In this document: positions 43,030 through 52,333 of the stretch, in pieces
How positions within the stretch are numbered: the stretch's first letter is position 1
How the letters are laid out: each line of letters begins with the position of its first letter
DNA from: Rhodococcus yananensis
GTDB taxonomy: Bacteria > Actinomycetota > Actinomycetes > Mycobacteriales > Mycobacteriaceae
Length of the DNA stretch: 64,000 nt
Reading direction: 5' to 3'
NCBI RefSeq assembly: GCF_020515525.1
Contig: NZ_JAIYEP010000009.1
Span: 1-64,000 of the forward strand
Program-made: the position numbers and the translations under genes
Notes under the pieces: generated by a model
The model's database searches: none
What the model saw: the letters and a program-made list of their open reading frames with translations, nothing else
Told to the model about the DNA's origin: nothing

Positions 43030-43826
43030 TGTCCGGCGCCCATCTTGTAGCCGACCCCGCGCACGGTGCGCACATAGCGGCCGCGGGTCGCGTCGTCGCC
43101 GAGTTTGCGGCGCAGATGACCGACGTGCACGTCGACCAGATGCGCGTCGCCGGCCCAGCTCGGCCCCCACACTGCCTCGATCAGCTGGGCGCGGGTGAGC
43201 ACCACGCCGGGATCGCGTGCCAGCGCGGCAAGGATATCGAATTCGGTGCGGGTCAACGCCACCGGCCGCCCGTCGACGGTGACCTCACGGCCGTCGACGT
43301 CGAGGGTCAGGTCACCGACACGATGAATCAGATCAGCGGCGGTGGTGGTGGTGGAGTCGGCCGGCCTCGGTGCGGCGATTCCGGCGCGGGGACGGCGCAG
43401 CATGGCCTGGATGCGGGCCATCAATTCGCGGGGGCTGAACGGTTTGCTCATGTAGTCGTCCGCGCCGACGGAGAGCCCGATGAGGGTGTCGATTTCTTCG
43501 GTGCGGGCGGTGAGCATCACCACGTAGGCGTCGGAGAAGGTGCGCAGTTGCCGGCACACCTCGACACCGTCCAGTCCTGGCAGGCCGAGATCGAGGACCA
43601 CGACGTCGGGATCGACCTGCCGGGCGAGGGTGACGGCGCCGGCGCCGTCACCGGTGATCGCGGTCTCGAACCCGTCGCGTTCGAGATACGAGCCGATCAG
43701 CTTCGCCAACGGTGCCTCGTCCTCGACGACCATCGCCCGCAACCCCGTCGGTGGCCGCGGCGGCGCCGCCGGGTCGCTGGTCGCGGTGGGCTGCGAGTGA
43801 GAGGAGTCCATGGCGTCCATCATCAC
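43026..43826 (-). CDS. OmpR/PhoB-type response regulator
   Basis: A 266-residue regulator. The receiver domain starts AMVVEDEAPLAKLI with the phospho-Asp in DVVVLDLGLPGLDG and switch Lys in YMSKPFSPREL. The C-terminal winged helix shows LTRTEFDILAALARDPGVVL and HVGHLRRKLGDD. Several ATGs lie at the start (43826, 43811). It overlaps the kinase and is divergent from the copper genes, which it probably activates. Confidence 0.9.
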   Translation of the reverse strand: MMMDAMDSSHSQPTATSDPAAPPRPPTGLRAMVVEDEAPLAKLIGSYLERDGFETAITGDGAGAVTLARQVDPDVVVLDLGLPGLDGVEVCRQLRTFSDAYVVMLTARTEEIDTLIGLSVGADDYMSKPFSPRELMARIQAMLRRPRAGIAAPRPADSTTTTAADLIHRVGDLTLDVDGREVTVDGRPVALTRTEFDILAALARDPGVVLTRAQLIEAVWGPSWAGDAHLVDVHVGHLRRKLGDDATRGRYVRTVRGVGYKMGAGQ

Positions 43827-43860
43827 CAGCCATTTCTGGTGTCGACGCTGCGGCGGGGCT

Positions 43861-43880
43861 TCTTGAGCAAATCTTCATAC
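43861..43880. promoter_or_regulatory. Candidate response-regulator box upstream of copper genes
   Basis: TCTTGA (43861-43866) and TCTTCA (43872-43877) are direct repeats 11 bp apart, the helical spacing favoured by OmpR-type regulators, in the divergent regulator/SHOCT gap. Short and unproven. Confidence 0.3.
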
Positions 43881-43947
43881 GACCTCCACAGGAATCGGGG
43901 GGTACACGCGTCAGGCTGGAGGCACGAACCGGGGAAAGGAGGCGACC

Positions 43948-44229
43948 ATGATGGGCTGGGCAGGTGAGCTGGCCTGGACCGGATGGATCGTCATGGCCGT
44001 GTGCATGTTCGCGTTCTGGGCGGTGGTGATCTACCTGGTGGCCATGATGTTCCGCACCGACCGTGCGAACGGGCCGGGTCGCACCACCGAGGAGTTCGAT
44101 CCGCTGCGGCTGCTCGAGGCACGGTTCGCCCGCGGCGACATCGACTCCGACGAATTCGTGGCCCGACGACAGGTGCTGACACAGACCACCGGCACGCCCG
44201 ACTTCAGGCAGGAGCAGGGCCGTGGCTAG
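43948..44229 (+). CDS. SHOCT-domain small membrane protein
   Basis: A 93-residue protein. One transmembrane helix (WIVMAVCMFAFWAVVIYLVA) is followed by a cytoplasmic SHOCT motif (PLRLLEARFARGDIDSDEFV), a short oligomerisation helix pair. Such proteins often sit at the head of copper-resistance operons. AAAGGAGG precedes ATG 43948. It overlaps the multicopper oxidase gene by 8 bp. Confidence 0.85.
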   Translation: MMGWAGELAWTGWIVMAVCMFAFWAVVIYLVAMMFRTDRANGPGRTTEEFDPLRLLEARFARGDIDSDEFVARRQVLTQTTGTPDFRQEQGRG

Positions 44230-45742
44230 CGTGACCCGCCGGGCTTTCGTGCTCGGCTCGCTGCTCGCCGGCGCCGGAGTCCTGGCGGCCTGCTCCGGAT
44301 CGGGCTCGCCGACCGGCGCCCCCGTGCAGCCCTCGTCGACTCTGGTGCGCCGTGTCGAGCAGGTGCGCCGCAGTCCGGGCGGCCAGCAGGTGGTCACGGC
44401 CCGGTTGACGCCGCGTCCGGTCGAGGTGGACCTGGGCGGACGTATCGTCTCGACCTGGGGGTACGACGACACTCTGCCGGGTCCGCTGATCCGGGCCCGC
44501 GCCGGGGATCTGCTGCGGGTGGAGGTCGCCAACCAGCTGCCGGCGCAGACGAGCGTGCACTGGCACGGGCTGGCGTTGAGCAACGACATGGACGGGGTGC
44601 CCGGGCTGACCCAGGACCCCATCGCCGCCGGGGCGCGGTTCGCCTACGAGTTCACGGTCCCGGATCCCGGCACCTACTTCTACCACTCGCACTCCGGACT
44701 GCAGCTCGACCGCGGCCTCTACGGCGCCCTGGTCATCGACGATCCGAATGAGCCCGGCAACTACGACCACGAGTGGATCGTGGTGCTCGACGACTGGCTC
44801 GACGGCACCGGCCGCACCCCCGACGATGTGGCCCGCGACCTCGGCATCGGCGCCGCCACCGGTGACAGTGGCGACGGCGGGATGGGCGGCATGGACCACG
44901 GCGCCATGGACATGGACGGCATGGACACGGGTGAGGAGACCATGCTCTCCCCGCTGCTCGGCGGCGCCGGAGACGTGACCTACCCGCACTTCCTCGTCGG
45001 CGGCCGGGTCCCGGAAGACCCGATCGTGTTCACCGCCACGCCCGGACAGCGGGCGCGGATCCGGTTCATCAACGCAGGCGCCGACACTGCGTTCCGCGTC
45101 GCGCTCGGTGGGCACCGGATGACCGTGACCCACAGCGACGGCTTCCCGGTCGTGCCGCAGGACACCGACGTGCTGCTGCTCGGCATGGGCGAGCGTGTCG
45201 ATGTGCTCGTCACCCTCGGCGACGGCGTGTTCCCGTTGTTCGCGCAGGCCGAGGGCAAGACCGGGCACGGGCAGGCCCTGGTGCGCACCGCGGCCGGCGA
45301 GCTGCCCGCACAATCGCGGCCGGACGAGTTGGAGCGGCGGGTGCTGCTCGGCACCGACCTGACGCCCCGCGAGTATGTGCGCCTGGCCGAGCAGGAGCAC
45401 GATGTGTTTCACAGCGTGGATATGGGCGGGACCATGTCGCCGTACCGGTGGACCCTCAACGGCCGCGCCCACCCCGACATCCCGCCGTTGAACGTGGCCG
45501 AAGGGCAGCGGGTGCGGATGCGGATGCGCAACATGTCGGACATGTTCCATCCGATGCACCTGCACGGACACACCTTCGCGCTCACCGACACCGGCCTGCG
45601 CAAGGACACCGTCACGATCGGGCCGATGCGCACCGTCGAGATCGAATTCGACGCCGACAATCCGGGCCAGTGGGCGCTGCACTGCCACAACGCGTATCAC
45701 CAGGAAGCGGGAATGATGACCACCGTGTCCTATCTGGCCTAG
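44222..45742 (+). CDS. Multicopper oxidase lipoprotein
   Basis: A 506-residue exported laccase-like enzyme, probably oxidising Cu(I) outside the membrane. The N-terminus has a twin-Arg-like TRRAFVLGS and a lipobox-like VLAAC. All four copper motifs are present: SVHWHG, FYHSHSG, FHPMHLHGHTF and HCHNAYHQEAGMM. A Met/His/Asp-rich loop (GGMGGMDHGAMDMDGMD, about residues 220-240) resembles the CueO-type copper-binding insert. GTG 44222 follows CAGGAG. Confidence 0.9.
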   Translation: MASVTRRAFVLGSLLAGAGVLAACSGSGSPTGAPVQPSSTLVRRVEQVRRSPGGQQVVTARLTPRPVEVDLGGRIVSTWGYDDTLPGPLIRARAGDLLRVEVANQLPAQTSVHWHGLALSNDMDGVPGLTQDPIAAGARFAYEFTVPDPGTYFYHSHSGLQLDRGLYGALVIDDPNEPGNYDHEWIVVLDDWLDGTGRTPDDVARDLGIGAATGDSGDGGMGGMDHGAMDMDGMDTGEETMLSPLLGGAGDVTYPHFLVGGRVPEDPIVFTATPGQRARIRFINAGADTAFRVALGGHRMTVTHSDGFPVVPQDTDVLLLGMGERVDVLVTLGDGVFPLFAQAEGKTGHGQALVRTAAGELPAQSRPDELERRVLLGTDLTPREYVRLAEQEHDVFHSVDMGGTMSPYRWTLNGRAHPDIPPLNVAEGQRVRMRMRNMSDMFHPMHLHGHTFALTDTGLRKDTVTIGPMRTVEIEFDADNPGQWALHCHNAYHQEAGMMTTVSYLA

Positions 45743-45828
45743 TGGCCGCACCGGACGGGCCGTTCCCGGTCGGTGCCGGTTCTCACTGTTCCTGTCCTAG
45801 TGACCGTTTCGAGAAAGGACCACATCCC

Positions 45829-46494
45829 ATGAACAACACGAAGATTCTCGCCGTCGGCGCCACCGCCCTGGCGGTGGTGTTCGCCGCGGCTGCGTGCAGC
45901 GACACCGGGACCGACACCGACACCACCGTCGCGACCGCGCCCGCCACGACCTCGGCCACCACGTCCGCCGCAGACGAGGCCGCGGCGCACAACGACGCCG
46001 ATGTGATGTTCGCGCAGATGATGCTGCCGCACCACAGTCAGGCCATCGAGATGAGCGACATGCTGCTGGCCAAGCAGGACATTCCCGCGGACGTGACCGC
46101 CCTGGCCGAGCAGATCAAGGCCGCTCAGGGCCCGGAGATCGCGCAGCTCGAGTCCTGGCTCGAGCAGTGGGGCGAGCCCACCGAGATGCCCGAGACCGGC
46201 AACAACGACATGCCCGGCATGGACATGGACGAGGGCATGGACGGTATGGAGGGGATGGAGATGGAGGGGATGATGAGCGAGGAGGACATGCAGGCGCTGT
46301 CCGAGGCGCAGGGCGCCGACGCCGCTCGCCTGTTCCTCGAGCAGATGATCGCCCACCATGAAGGCGCGGTCGACATGGCGCAGACCGAGATCGAGGACGG
46401 ACAGTTCCCCGACGCGGTGGAGATGGCCCGCACCATCGTCGACACGCAGCAGCAGGAGATCGAGACCATGCGGCAGCTGCTGACCACCCTGTAA
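45829..46494 (+). CDS. DUF305 copper-associated lipoprotein
   Basis: A 221-residue lipoprotein (lipobox AAAC at residue 23). It has a Thr/Ala linker and a DUF305 four-helix domain in two halves: FAQMMLPHHSQAIEMSDML and FLEQMIAHHEGAVDMAQTEI. The Met/Asp/Glu-rich insert between them (NDMPGMDMDEGMDGMEGMEM) is likely a copper-binding loop. DUF305 proteins accompany copper oxidases and ATPases in actinobacteria. AGAAAGGA is upstream of ATG 45829. Confidence 0.9.
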   Translation: MNNTKILAVGATALAVVFAAAACSDTGTDTDTTVATAPATTSATTSAADEAAAHNDADVMFAQMMLPHHSQAIEMSDMLLAKQDIPADVTALAEQIKAAQGPEIAQLESWLEQWGEPTEMPETGNNDMPGMDMDEGMDGMEGMEMEGMMSEEDMQALSEAQGADAARLFLEQMIAHHEGAVDMAQTEIEDGQFPDAVEMARTIVDTQQQEIETMRQLLTTL

Positions 46495-46546
46495 CCGGGC
46501 GCCGCCCGGTTCCTCTCGGCCCGTTCGCCATCCCAGGAGGCTTTCG

Positions 46547-48712
46547 ATGTCGCACCCGCAGCACGGACACCCCCACCCGGACCCGTCGCCCGCCGGACAC
46601 AATGACGGCGCCGAGGTTCAGAGCCCGCCACCCGACGAGCATGATGCGCACGCCGGGCACGGCGAGCACCTCGCCCACGTCGGGCCGGGTGAGCACACCG
46701 GGCGCGATCGGCATGCCGGGCACGGGGCACACGGGGAGATGTTCCGCCGCCGGTTCTGGGTGTCGCTGGTGCTGGCGATACCGGTGGTGTTCTTCAGCCA
46801 CATGGTCGCCGACCTGCTCGGCTACACCATGCCGGACTTCCCCGGCGCCATGTGGATTCCCCCGGTGCTGGGCACGGTGATCTTCGTCTACGGCGGCATG
46901 CCGTTCCTCACCGGCGGCTGGGCCGAACTCCGCTCCCGCCGGCCCGGGATGATGCTGCTGATCGCCATGGCGATCAGCGTCGCGTTCCTCGCGTCCTGGG
47001 TCACCACCTTGGGTCTCGGCGGATTCGATCTGGACTTCTGGTGGGAACTGGCGCTGCTGATCGTGATCATGCTGCTCGGGCATTGGCTCGAAATGCGGGC
47101 CCTGGGCTCGGCGTCGGGTGCCCTCGACGCGCTCGCCGCGATGCTGCCGGACACGGCCGAGAAGATCACCGAGACCGGCACCGCCGACGTGCCCTTGTCG
47201 GATCTGGCGCTCGGGGATCTGGTGCTGGTGCGTGCCGGGGCGCGGGTGCCCGCCGACGGCACTGTCACCGACGGCCGTGCCGAGGTCGACGAATCGATGA
47301 TCACCGGCGAATCCAAGGCCGTGACCCGGCAGGTGGGCGACACGGTGGTCGCCGGGACCGTCGCGACCGACAGCGCGCTGCGGGTGCGGATCACCGCGGT
47401 CGGCGAGAACACTGCCTTGGCCGGTATCCAGCGGATGGTCGCCGACGCCCAGGCCTCCTCGTCCCGGGCCCAGGCGCTGGCGGACAAGGCCGCGGCGTTC
47501 CTGTTCTACTTCGCCACCCTCGCCGGCATCCTCACCTTCGGGGTCTGGACGCTGCTCGTCGGTAGCGTCGACGAAGCGGTGGTCCGCACTGTCACCGTGC
47601 TCGTCATCGCCTGCCCCCACGCTCTCGGGTTGGCGATCCCGCTGGTGATCGCGATTTCCACCGAACGCGCCGCCAGATCCGGGGTGCTGGTCAAAGACCG
47701 GCTCGCGCTCGAACGCATGCGCACCGTCGACGTGGTCCTGTTCGACAAGACCGGCACCTTGACCCAGGGCCGGCATCAGGTCACCGGCGTCGCCGCCGCC
47801 CATCAGGTCACCGACGAGCATTTGCTGGCGCTGGCGGCGGCGGTCGAAGCCGACAGTGAGCACCCCGTGGCGCGGGCTATCGTCGCCGCCGCCGAGACGC
47901 GTGTCCCGGCAGGCGAGCGGATCGCCGCCACCGATTTCCGGTCGCTGCCCGGCCGCGGGGTGCGTGCGCTTGTCGACGGCGCCGAAATCACTGTCGGCGG
48001 CCCGGCGATGCTGGCCGATCTGCGGTTGTCGGTGCCCGCCGACGTCACCGCCGCGGCCCAGCAGTGGGTGGCGCGCGGAGCGTCGGTGCTGCACGTCGCC
48101 GAAGGGGACCGGGTGCTTGGCGCGGTCGCGCTCGAAGACGCCGTGCGCGAGGAATCGCGTCAGGCCATCGATGCCCTGCACGCCCGTGGGGTCAAGGTCG
48201 CCATGATCACCGGCGACGCCCGGCAGGTCGCCGACGCGGTGGCCGCCGACCTCGGGATCGACGAGGTGTTCGCCGAGGTGCTGCCCGAGCACAAGGACGC
48301 CAAGGTCACCGAACTACAGAATCGCGGGCACACGGTCGCGATGGTCGGGGACGGGGTCAACGACGCCCCCGCATTGGCCCGCGCCGATGTCGGTGTCGCG
48401 ATCGGTGCCGGCACCGATGTGGCCATCGAATCCGCCGGGGTCGTGCTGGCGGCGAACGATCCGCGGGCGGTGCTGTCGATCATCGCACTCTCGCATGCCA
48501 GCTACCGCAAGATGTGGCAGAACCTGGTGTGGGCCACCGGCTACAACGTCATCGCCGTGCCACTGGCCGCCGGGGTGCTGGCCTTCGCCGGGGTTGCGAT
48601 CTCCCCCGCGGTCGCCGCGATCCTCATGTCCGTCTCGACCATCGTCGTGGCGCTCAACGCCCAACTGTTGCGCCGCCTCGACCTCGACCCCACCCGTCTG
48701 GCTCGTACCTGA
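46547..48712 (+). CDS. copB: CopB-type copper P1B-ATPase
   Basis: A 721-residue heavy-metal ATPase. The first 65 residues are His/Asp/Gly-rich rather than an HMA domain. The membrane metal site is CPH ([13 protein letters not shown]), defining the CopB class, which exports Cu(II)/Cu(I) or Ag. Further motifs: [41 protein letters not shown] precedes ATG 46547. It works with the oxidase and DUF305 lipoprotein in the same operon. Confidence 0.95.
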   Translation: MSHPQHGHPHPDPSPAGHNDGAEVQSPPPDEHDAHAGHGEHLAHVGPGEHTGRDRHAGHGAHGEMFRRRFWVSLVLAIPVVFFSHMVADLLGYTMPDFPGAMWIPPVLGTVIFVYGGMPFLTGGWAELRSRRPGMMLLIAMAISVAFLASWVTTLGLGGFDLDFWWELALLIVIMLLGHWLEMRALGSASGALDALAAMLPDTAEKITETGTADVPLSDLALGDLVLVRAGARVPADGTVTDGRAEVDESMITGESKAVTRQVGDTVVAGTVATDSALRVRITAVGENTALAGIQRMVADAQASSSRAQALADKAAAFLFYFATLAGILTFGVWTLLVGSVDEAVVRTVTVLVIACPHALGLAIPLVIAISTERAARSGVLVKDRLALERMRTVDVVLFDKTGTLTQGRHQVTGVAAAHQVTDEHLLALAAAVEADSEHPVARAIVAAAETRVPAGERIAATDFRSLPGRGVRALVDGAEITVGGPAMLADLRLSVPADVTAAAQQWVARGASVLHVAEGDRVLGAVALEDAVREESRQAIDALHARGVKVAMITGDARQVADAVAADLGIDEVFAEVLPEHKDAKVTELQNRGHTVAMVGDGVNDAPALARADVGVAIGAGTDVAIESAGVVLAANDPRAVLSIIALSHASYRKMWQNLVWATGYNVIAVPLAAGVLAFAGVAISPAVAAILMSVSTIVVALNAQLLRRLDLDPTRLART

Positions 48713-48751
48713 ACCGCCGTCCGATCGATCCGAAACGAGTTCCTTCTTCTC

Positions 48752-49591
48752 ATGTCGAGTTTTTCCCTGCGCCGGTGGGCGCGTGTCCTGGTGCCTGTTG
48801 CTGCGGTGGCTGTGCTCGCCGGCTGTGCGACCGGTGAACAATCCACCACGACCACCGAGCCGGCGGCGGTCTCGGAGGTGCCCGGCGTCGCGTTGGAACC
48901 GGCCCTCGATCATCTGCACGGTCTGCACCTCGATTCCGGCGGTGTGGTGCTGGCCGGTACCCACACCGGCCTCGTCGAGATCGCCGACAACGGGCGCACC
49001 ACCCGCGTCGGCGTCTCCGACGACGACTTCATGGGACTGACCGGGGCGCCGGGCACCGACCGTCTGTTCGCCTCCGGGCATCCGGGGGCGTCGAGTTCGG
49101 CGCCGAATCCGCTGGGGCTGATCGACAGCACTGATGGCGGCCACACCTGGATACCCAAATCCTTGAGCGGCGAGGTGGATTTTCACGCCTTGGCCACCGA
49201 CGGTGAGCTGCTGGTCGGCTTCGACGGCGTCACCGGATTGCTGACCTCCACCGACGGCGGCAGCAGCTGGACCGCGGGCGCCCCGGTGGCCGCGGCCGCC
49301 CTCGCCGTCACCGACGCCGGGGTGTGGGCGACCACTACCGCCGGGTTGCAGCACAGCATCGACGGCGGGCTCACCTTCGCCGTGGTGCCGGACGCCCCAC
49401 CGCTGGCGTTGCTGTCCGCGGCGCCGGATGGCTCGTTGTGGGGTATCGACACCGCCGGCACCGCGTGGCGTAGCCGCACCGGCCAGGCTTGGGAGCCACG
49501 CGCGGTGCTCGGGCCGGTCGAGGCAGTGCTGGCCGTCGACTTCGACACCGCCTACGCCGCGACCGCCCAGATGCTCTATCCGCTGAACTGA
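48752..49591 (+). CDS. Exported BNR/beta-propeller lipoprotein
   Basis: A 279-residue lipoprotein (signal with lipobox VLAGC at about residue 25). Repeats with an Asp-box-like SxDGGxxW pattern are visible (STDGGHTWIP, STDGGSSWTAG, SIDGGLTF), indicating a sialidase-like propeller. The first repeat has DHLHGLHLD, a His cluster. This family (F510_1955-type) is commonly linked to copper or metal-resistance operons; its role is unknown. It is last in the copper operon. Confidence 0.75.
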   Translation: MSSFSLRRWARVLVPVAAVAVLAGCATGEQSTTTTEPAAVSEVPGVALEPALDHLHGLHLDSGGVVLAGTHTGLVEIADNGRTTRVGVSDDDFMGLTGAPGTDRLFASGHPGASSSAPNPLGLIDSTDGGHTWIPKSLSGEVDFHALATDGELLVGFDGVTGLLTSTDGGSSWTAGAPVAAAALAVTDAGVWATTTAGLQHSIDGGLTFAVVPDAPPLALLSAAPDGSLWGIDTAGTAWRSRTGQAWEPRAVLGPVEAVLAVDFDTAYAATAQMLYPLN

Positions 49592-49664
49592 CCCCGGAGG
49601 AGCATGCTCACTCCGCGACGGTGAACCCTCGAGTCGACTCGAAGGTCAAGCCGATACCCGGTCT

Positions 49665-49976
49665 CTACCGGTGTTCGGCCTGCCGCAGCACGGTGATCAG
49701 ATCGGCGGTGCTCGGGACACCCCCGTGCCCGTCGGCGGTGCGGTAGACGCGGCACGTCAACCCGACGCCCTCGGTGGGGCCGAACGGATCGGTCCCGTCG
49801 ATGCGGATGGTCGGGGATCCGGGGAAGGCGACGCGCTCGGCGGCCTCCGGGGTCTCGATACGGCGCAGCCGGATCGGGGTACCGGCGTTGCCGGTCGCTG
49901 CCAGGGCCTCGGCGAGGCGGTCGCGCATCAGCTCCCAGTTCGGGCAGCCGTCGAAGTACGGCAGTTCGATGTCCAT
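49665..49976 (-). CDS. Small thioredoxin-like protein (island 2)
   Basis: A 103-residue homologue of 14715-15023: MDIELPYFDGCPNWELMRDR at the start and AFPGSPTIRIDG later. The single CPNW cysteine and a later LTCRVYRT cysteine are shared with island 1. It lies 17 bp after the ArsR-GNAT gene. Its retention in both islands argues that it is part of the ArsR-GNAT unit. Confidence 0.75.
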   Translation of the reverse strand: MDIELPYFDGCPNWELMRDRLAEALAATGNAGTPIRLRRIETPEAAERVAFPGSPTIRIDGTDPFGPTEGVGLTCRVYRTADGHGGVPSTADLITVLRQAEHR

Positions 49977-49993
49977 CCCCACCCGATTCGCTC

Positions 49994-50881
49994 TCACTCG
50001 TTCCCGGCGGCGGGAACGGCCTCGGAGCGGCGTTCGAGCAGCACGGTGTCGCGCCAGATGCCGTCGAGCCGGCCGATGCGTTCGCGCACCCCCACGGTGC
50101 GGAAACCCGCCGAATGGTGCAGCGCCAGGCTGGCCCGGTTCTCCGGGAAAATCGAGGTCTGCAGCGTCCACAACCCGGCCTGATCGGCGGCGATGACCTG
50201 GGTGCGCAACAGGGCCTTGCCGACGCCGCGCCCGCGCATGCCGTCGCCGACATACACCGAATTCTCGGCCACCCCGCGATAGCACTCGCGGTTCGACACC
50301 GGGCTCAACGCTGCCCAGCCGACCACTTCACCGTCGATCTCGGCGACCCAGCGATGCTCGGGCAACCACTGGCTCTCGAGGTGGTCGCGGCTGGGGACCT
50401 CGGTGGTGAACGTCGCGGCGCCGGTGGCGATGCCGTCGGCGTAGATGCGGCGCACCGCCTCCCAGTCACCGCCTGCGAGTGGGCGCACGGCCACGTCGGC
50501 CGGGACATCCTCGGGGCAGCACGGGCGGGCGGTGAGCACCCCCATGACCGCGTCGGCGGCACTGGGCAGGTCGCTGCAGCAGCTCGGGTTGACCCGCACC
50601 ACGGTGCTGGTGCCGTGTTTGCCGGTGGTGACGAAGCCGACGTCGGCGAGTTTGCGGACGTGATGGGAGATGGTGGGCTGGCCGATTCCGAGTCTGTCGG
50701 CGAGCTCGCCGACGGTGATGCCGGACGGATGGGCGGCGACGTGGTGCAGCAGCCGCACCCGCGTGGGTTCGGCCAGGCAGGCGAACCATCCGGCGTAGGT
50801 GGCCGCGTCCTGCGGGCTCAGGGCGTCGAGGTCCACCTCCGCGCCGGGGGTCACCGTGATCGGTAGGCCGAGTGCTGTCAT
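49994..50881 (-). CDS. ArsR-GNAT fusion (island 2)
   Basis: A 295-residue protein with the same plan as 15029-15904. An ArsR winged helix (FACLAEPTRVRLLHHVA, IGQPTISHHVRKLADVGFV) is followed by cysteine pairs at NPSCC (C101/C102) and RPCC, then a GNAT domain. Here the acetyltransferase substrate loop is intact (IYADGIATGAATFTTEVPS), matching phosphinothricin/ArsN-type enzymes, and the acetyl-CoA loop is GMRGRGVGKALL. It is likely both sensor and N-acetyltransferase for an organoarsenical such as arsinothricin; this is inferred. Confidence 0.85.
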   Translation of the reverse strand: MTALGLPITVTPGAEVDLDALSPQDAATYAGWFACLAEPTRVRLLHHVAAHPSGITVGELADRLGIGQPTISHHVRKLADVGFVTTGKHGTSTVVRVNPSCCSDLPSAADAVMGVLTARPCCPEDVPADVAVRPLAGGDWEAVRRIYADGIATGAATFTTEVPSRDHLESQWLPEHRWVAEIDGEVVGWAALSPVSNRECYRGVAENSVYVGDGMRGRGVGKALLRTQVIAADQAGLWTLQTSIFPENRASLALHHSAGFRTVGVRERIGRLDGIWRDTVLLERRSEAVPAAGNE

Positions 50882-50892
50882 ACCCCCACTAT

Positions 50893-50968
50893 ATCGATCG
50901 GCATCGATGGTTGCATACATCGATGCCCGTCGATACTCTGACAGCAGCTTAGATCGATACCCATCGAT
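50893..50968. promoter_or_regulatory. Triple ArsR-type operator (island 2)
   Basis: The arms ATCGATCGGCATCGATG (50893-50909) and CATCGATGCCCGTCGAT (50918-50934) pair at 15 of 17 positions with an 8-bp spacer. A third site, ATCGATACCCATCGAT, lies at 50953-50968. The geometry is the same as at 15917 in island 1. Confidence 0.7.
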
Positions 50969-50981
50969 GAAAGGATCTGTC

Positions 50982-52328
50982 ATGAGCGAGTTGCCCATCG
51001 TCGTCATCGGAGCCGGACCGATCGGCCTGTCCGCCGCCGCCCACCTACGCGAACGCGGACTCGAACCGCTGGTACTCGAACGCGGCAACCTCGCCGGAGC
51101 CGCCGTCGCACAGTGGCACAACGTCCGCACCTTCTCCCGCTGGGCCGAACTGATCGACCCCGCCGCCCGCCGCCTCCTCGACACCACCGGCTGGACCGCC
51201 CCCGACGACGACGCCTACCCCACCGGCCAAGACTGGACCGGGCAGTACCTGACCCCACTGGCGGATGCCCTCGGCGACGCAGTCCGCCTCGACCACGAGG
51301 TCGTCGGCATCGCCCGCCGCGGCCGCGACCGCATCGTCGACGCCGGCCGCGACACCGAACCCCTGTCGGTGCACCTCCGCCACCGCGACGGCACCGAAAC
51401 CCGCCTGCTCGCCCGCGCCGTCCTCGACGCCTCCGGCACCTGGGCCACCCCCAACCCGCTCGGCGGCGAAGGCCTGCCCGCCCTCGGTGAACGCGCCGCA
51501 GCCGAGAAGATCACCTACCGCGTCCCCGACCTGGACGACGACGCGGTGCGCACCCGCTACGCCGGACGGCACACCGTCATCGCCGGCAGCGGCCACTCGG
51601 CACTCAACGCAATCGTGGCGCTGGCAGAGCTCACCCGCACCGACCCCGGCACCCGCCTGACCTGGGCGGTGCGCCGCGGCGAGGTCGGCGCCGCGTTCGG
51701 CGGCGGCCAGGACGACCAGCTGCCCGCCCGCGGCGCCCTGGGACTGCGCGCCAAGAAGGCCGTCGACGACGGGCTGCTCACCGTGGTCACCGGGTTCCGC
51801 ACCGCCGCCGTCGAACCCGCCACCGACGGTCAGGTCGTCATGGTGTCCGATACCGGCGCCCGCCTCGAGGCGGTCGACGAGGTCATCGCCTCGACCGGCT
51901 TCCGGCCGGACCTGTCGTGGCTCTCGGAAATCCGTCTCGACCTCGACCCGGTGCTGCAGGCCCCGACCGCACTCGCCCCGCTGATCGACCCGAACGTGCA
52001 CTCCTGTGGCACCGTCTACCCGCACGGGGCCGCCGAGCTCACCCACCCCGAACCCGGCTTCTATGTGGTCGGGATGAAGAGCTACGGGCGGGCCCCGACG
52101 TTCCTGGCGATGACCGGCTACGAGCAGGTCCGCAGCATCGCCGCCGCCCTGGCCGGCGACCACGATGCCGCCGCCCGCGTCGAGCTGACCCTGCCCGAGA
52201 CCGGGGTGTGCGGCGGCGCCGGAGTGTTCGACGACCCCGCCGCCGACACCGCCACCGAGGCCGCGGCCGGTGGGTGCTGCGGTGCGCCCGAGCCGCAGTT
52301 GGTCACCCTCTCCCGCACCGGCGGATAA
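50982..52328 (+). CDS. Flavoprotein oxidoreductase of the ArsR-GNAT operon (island 2)
   Basis: A 448-residue enzyme, the same length as the island-1 copy. The FAD motif is VVIGAGPIGLSAAAHL, the second nucleotide site HTVIAGSGHSALNAIVALA, and the C-terminal cysteines are TGVCGGAGVF and GGCCGAPEP. AAAGGA precedes ATG 50982. It leads the flavoprotein-MFS-ArsO operon, divergent from the ArsR-GNAT gene. The reaction is unknown. Confidence 0.8.
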   Translation: MSELPIVVIGAGPIGLSAAAHLRERGLEPLVLERGNLAGAAVAQWHNVRTFSRWAELIDPAARRLLDTTGWTAPDDDAYPTGQDWTGQYLTPLADALGDAVRLDHEVVGIARRGRDRIVDAGRDTEPLSVHLRHRDGTETRLLARAVLDASGTWATPNPLGGEGLPALGERAAAEKITYRVPDLDDDAVRTRYAGRHTVIAGSGHSALNAIVALAELTRTDPGTRLTWAVRRGEVGAAFGGGQDDQLPARGALGLRAKKAVDDGLLTVVTGFRTAAVEPATDGQVVMVSDTGARLEAVDEVIASTGFRPDLSWLSEIRLDLDPVLQAPTALAPLIDPNVHSCGTVYPHGAAELTHPEPGFYVVGMKSYGRAPTFLAMTGYEQVRSIAAALAGDHDAAARVELTLPETGVCGGAGVFDDPAADTATEAAAGGCCGAPEPQLVTLSRTGG

Positions 52329-52333
52329 CGCCG

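Noticed and set aside
46115-48292. 725-residue minus-strand frame
   Set aside because: Antisense to copB and the DUF305 gene; no family motifs.
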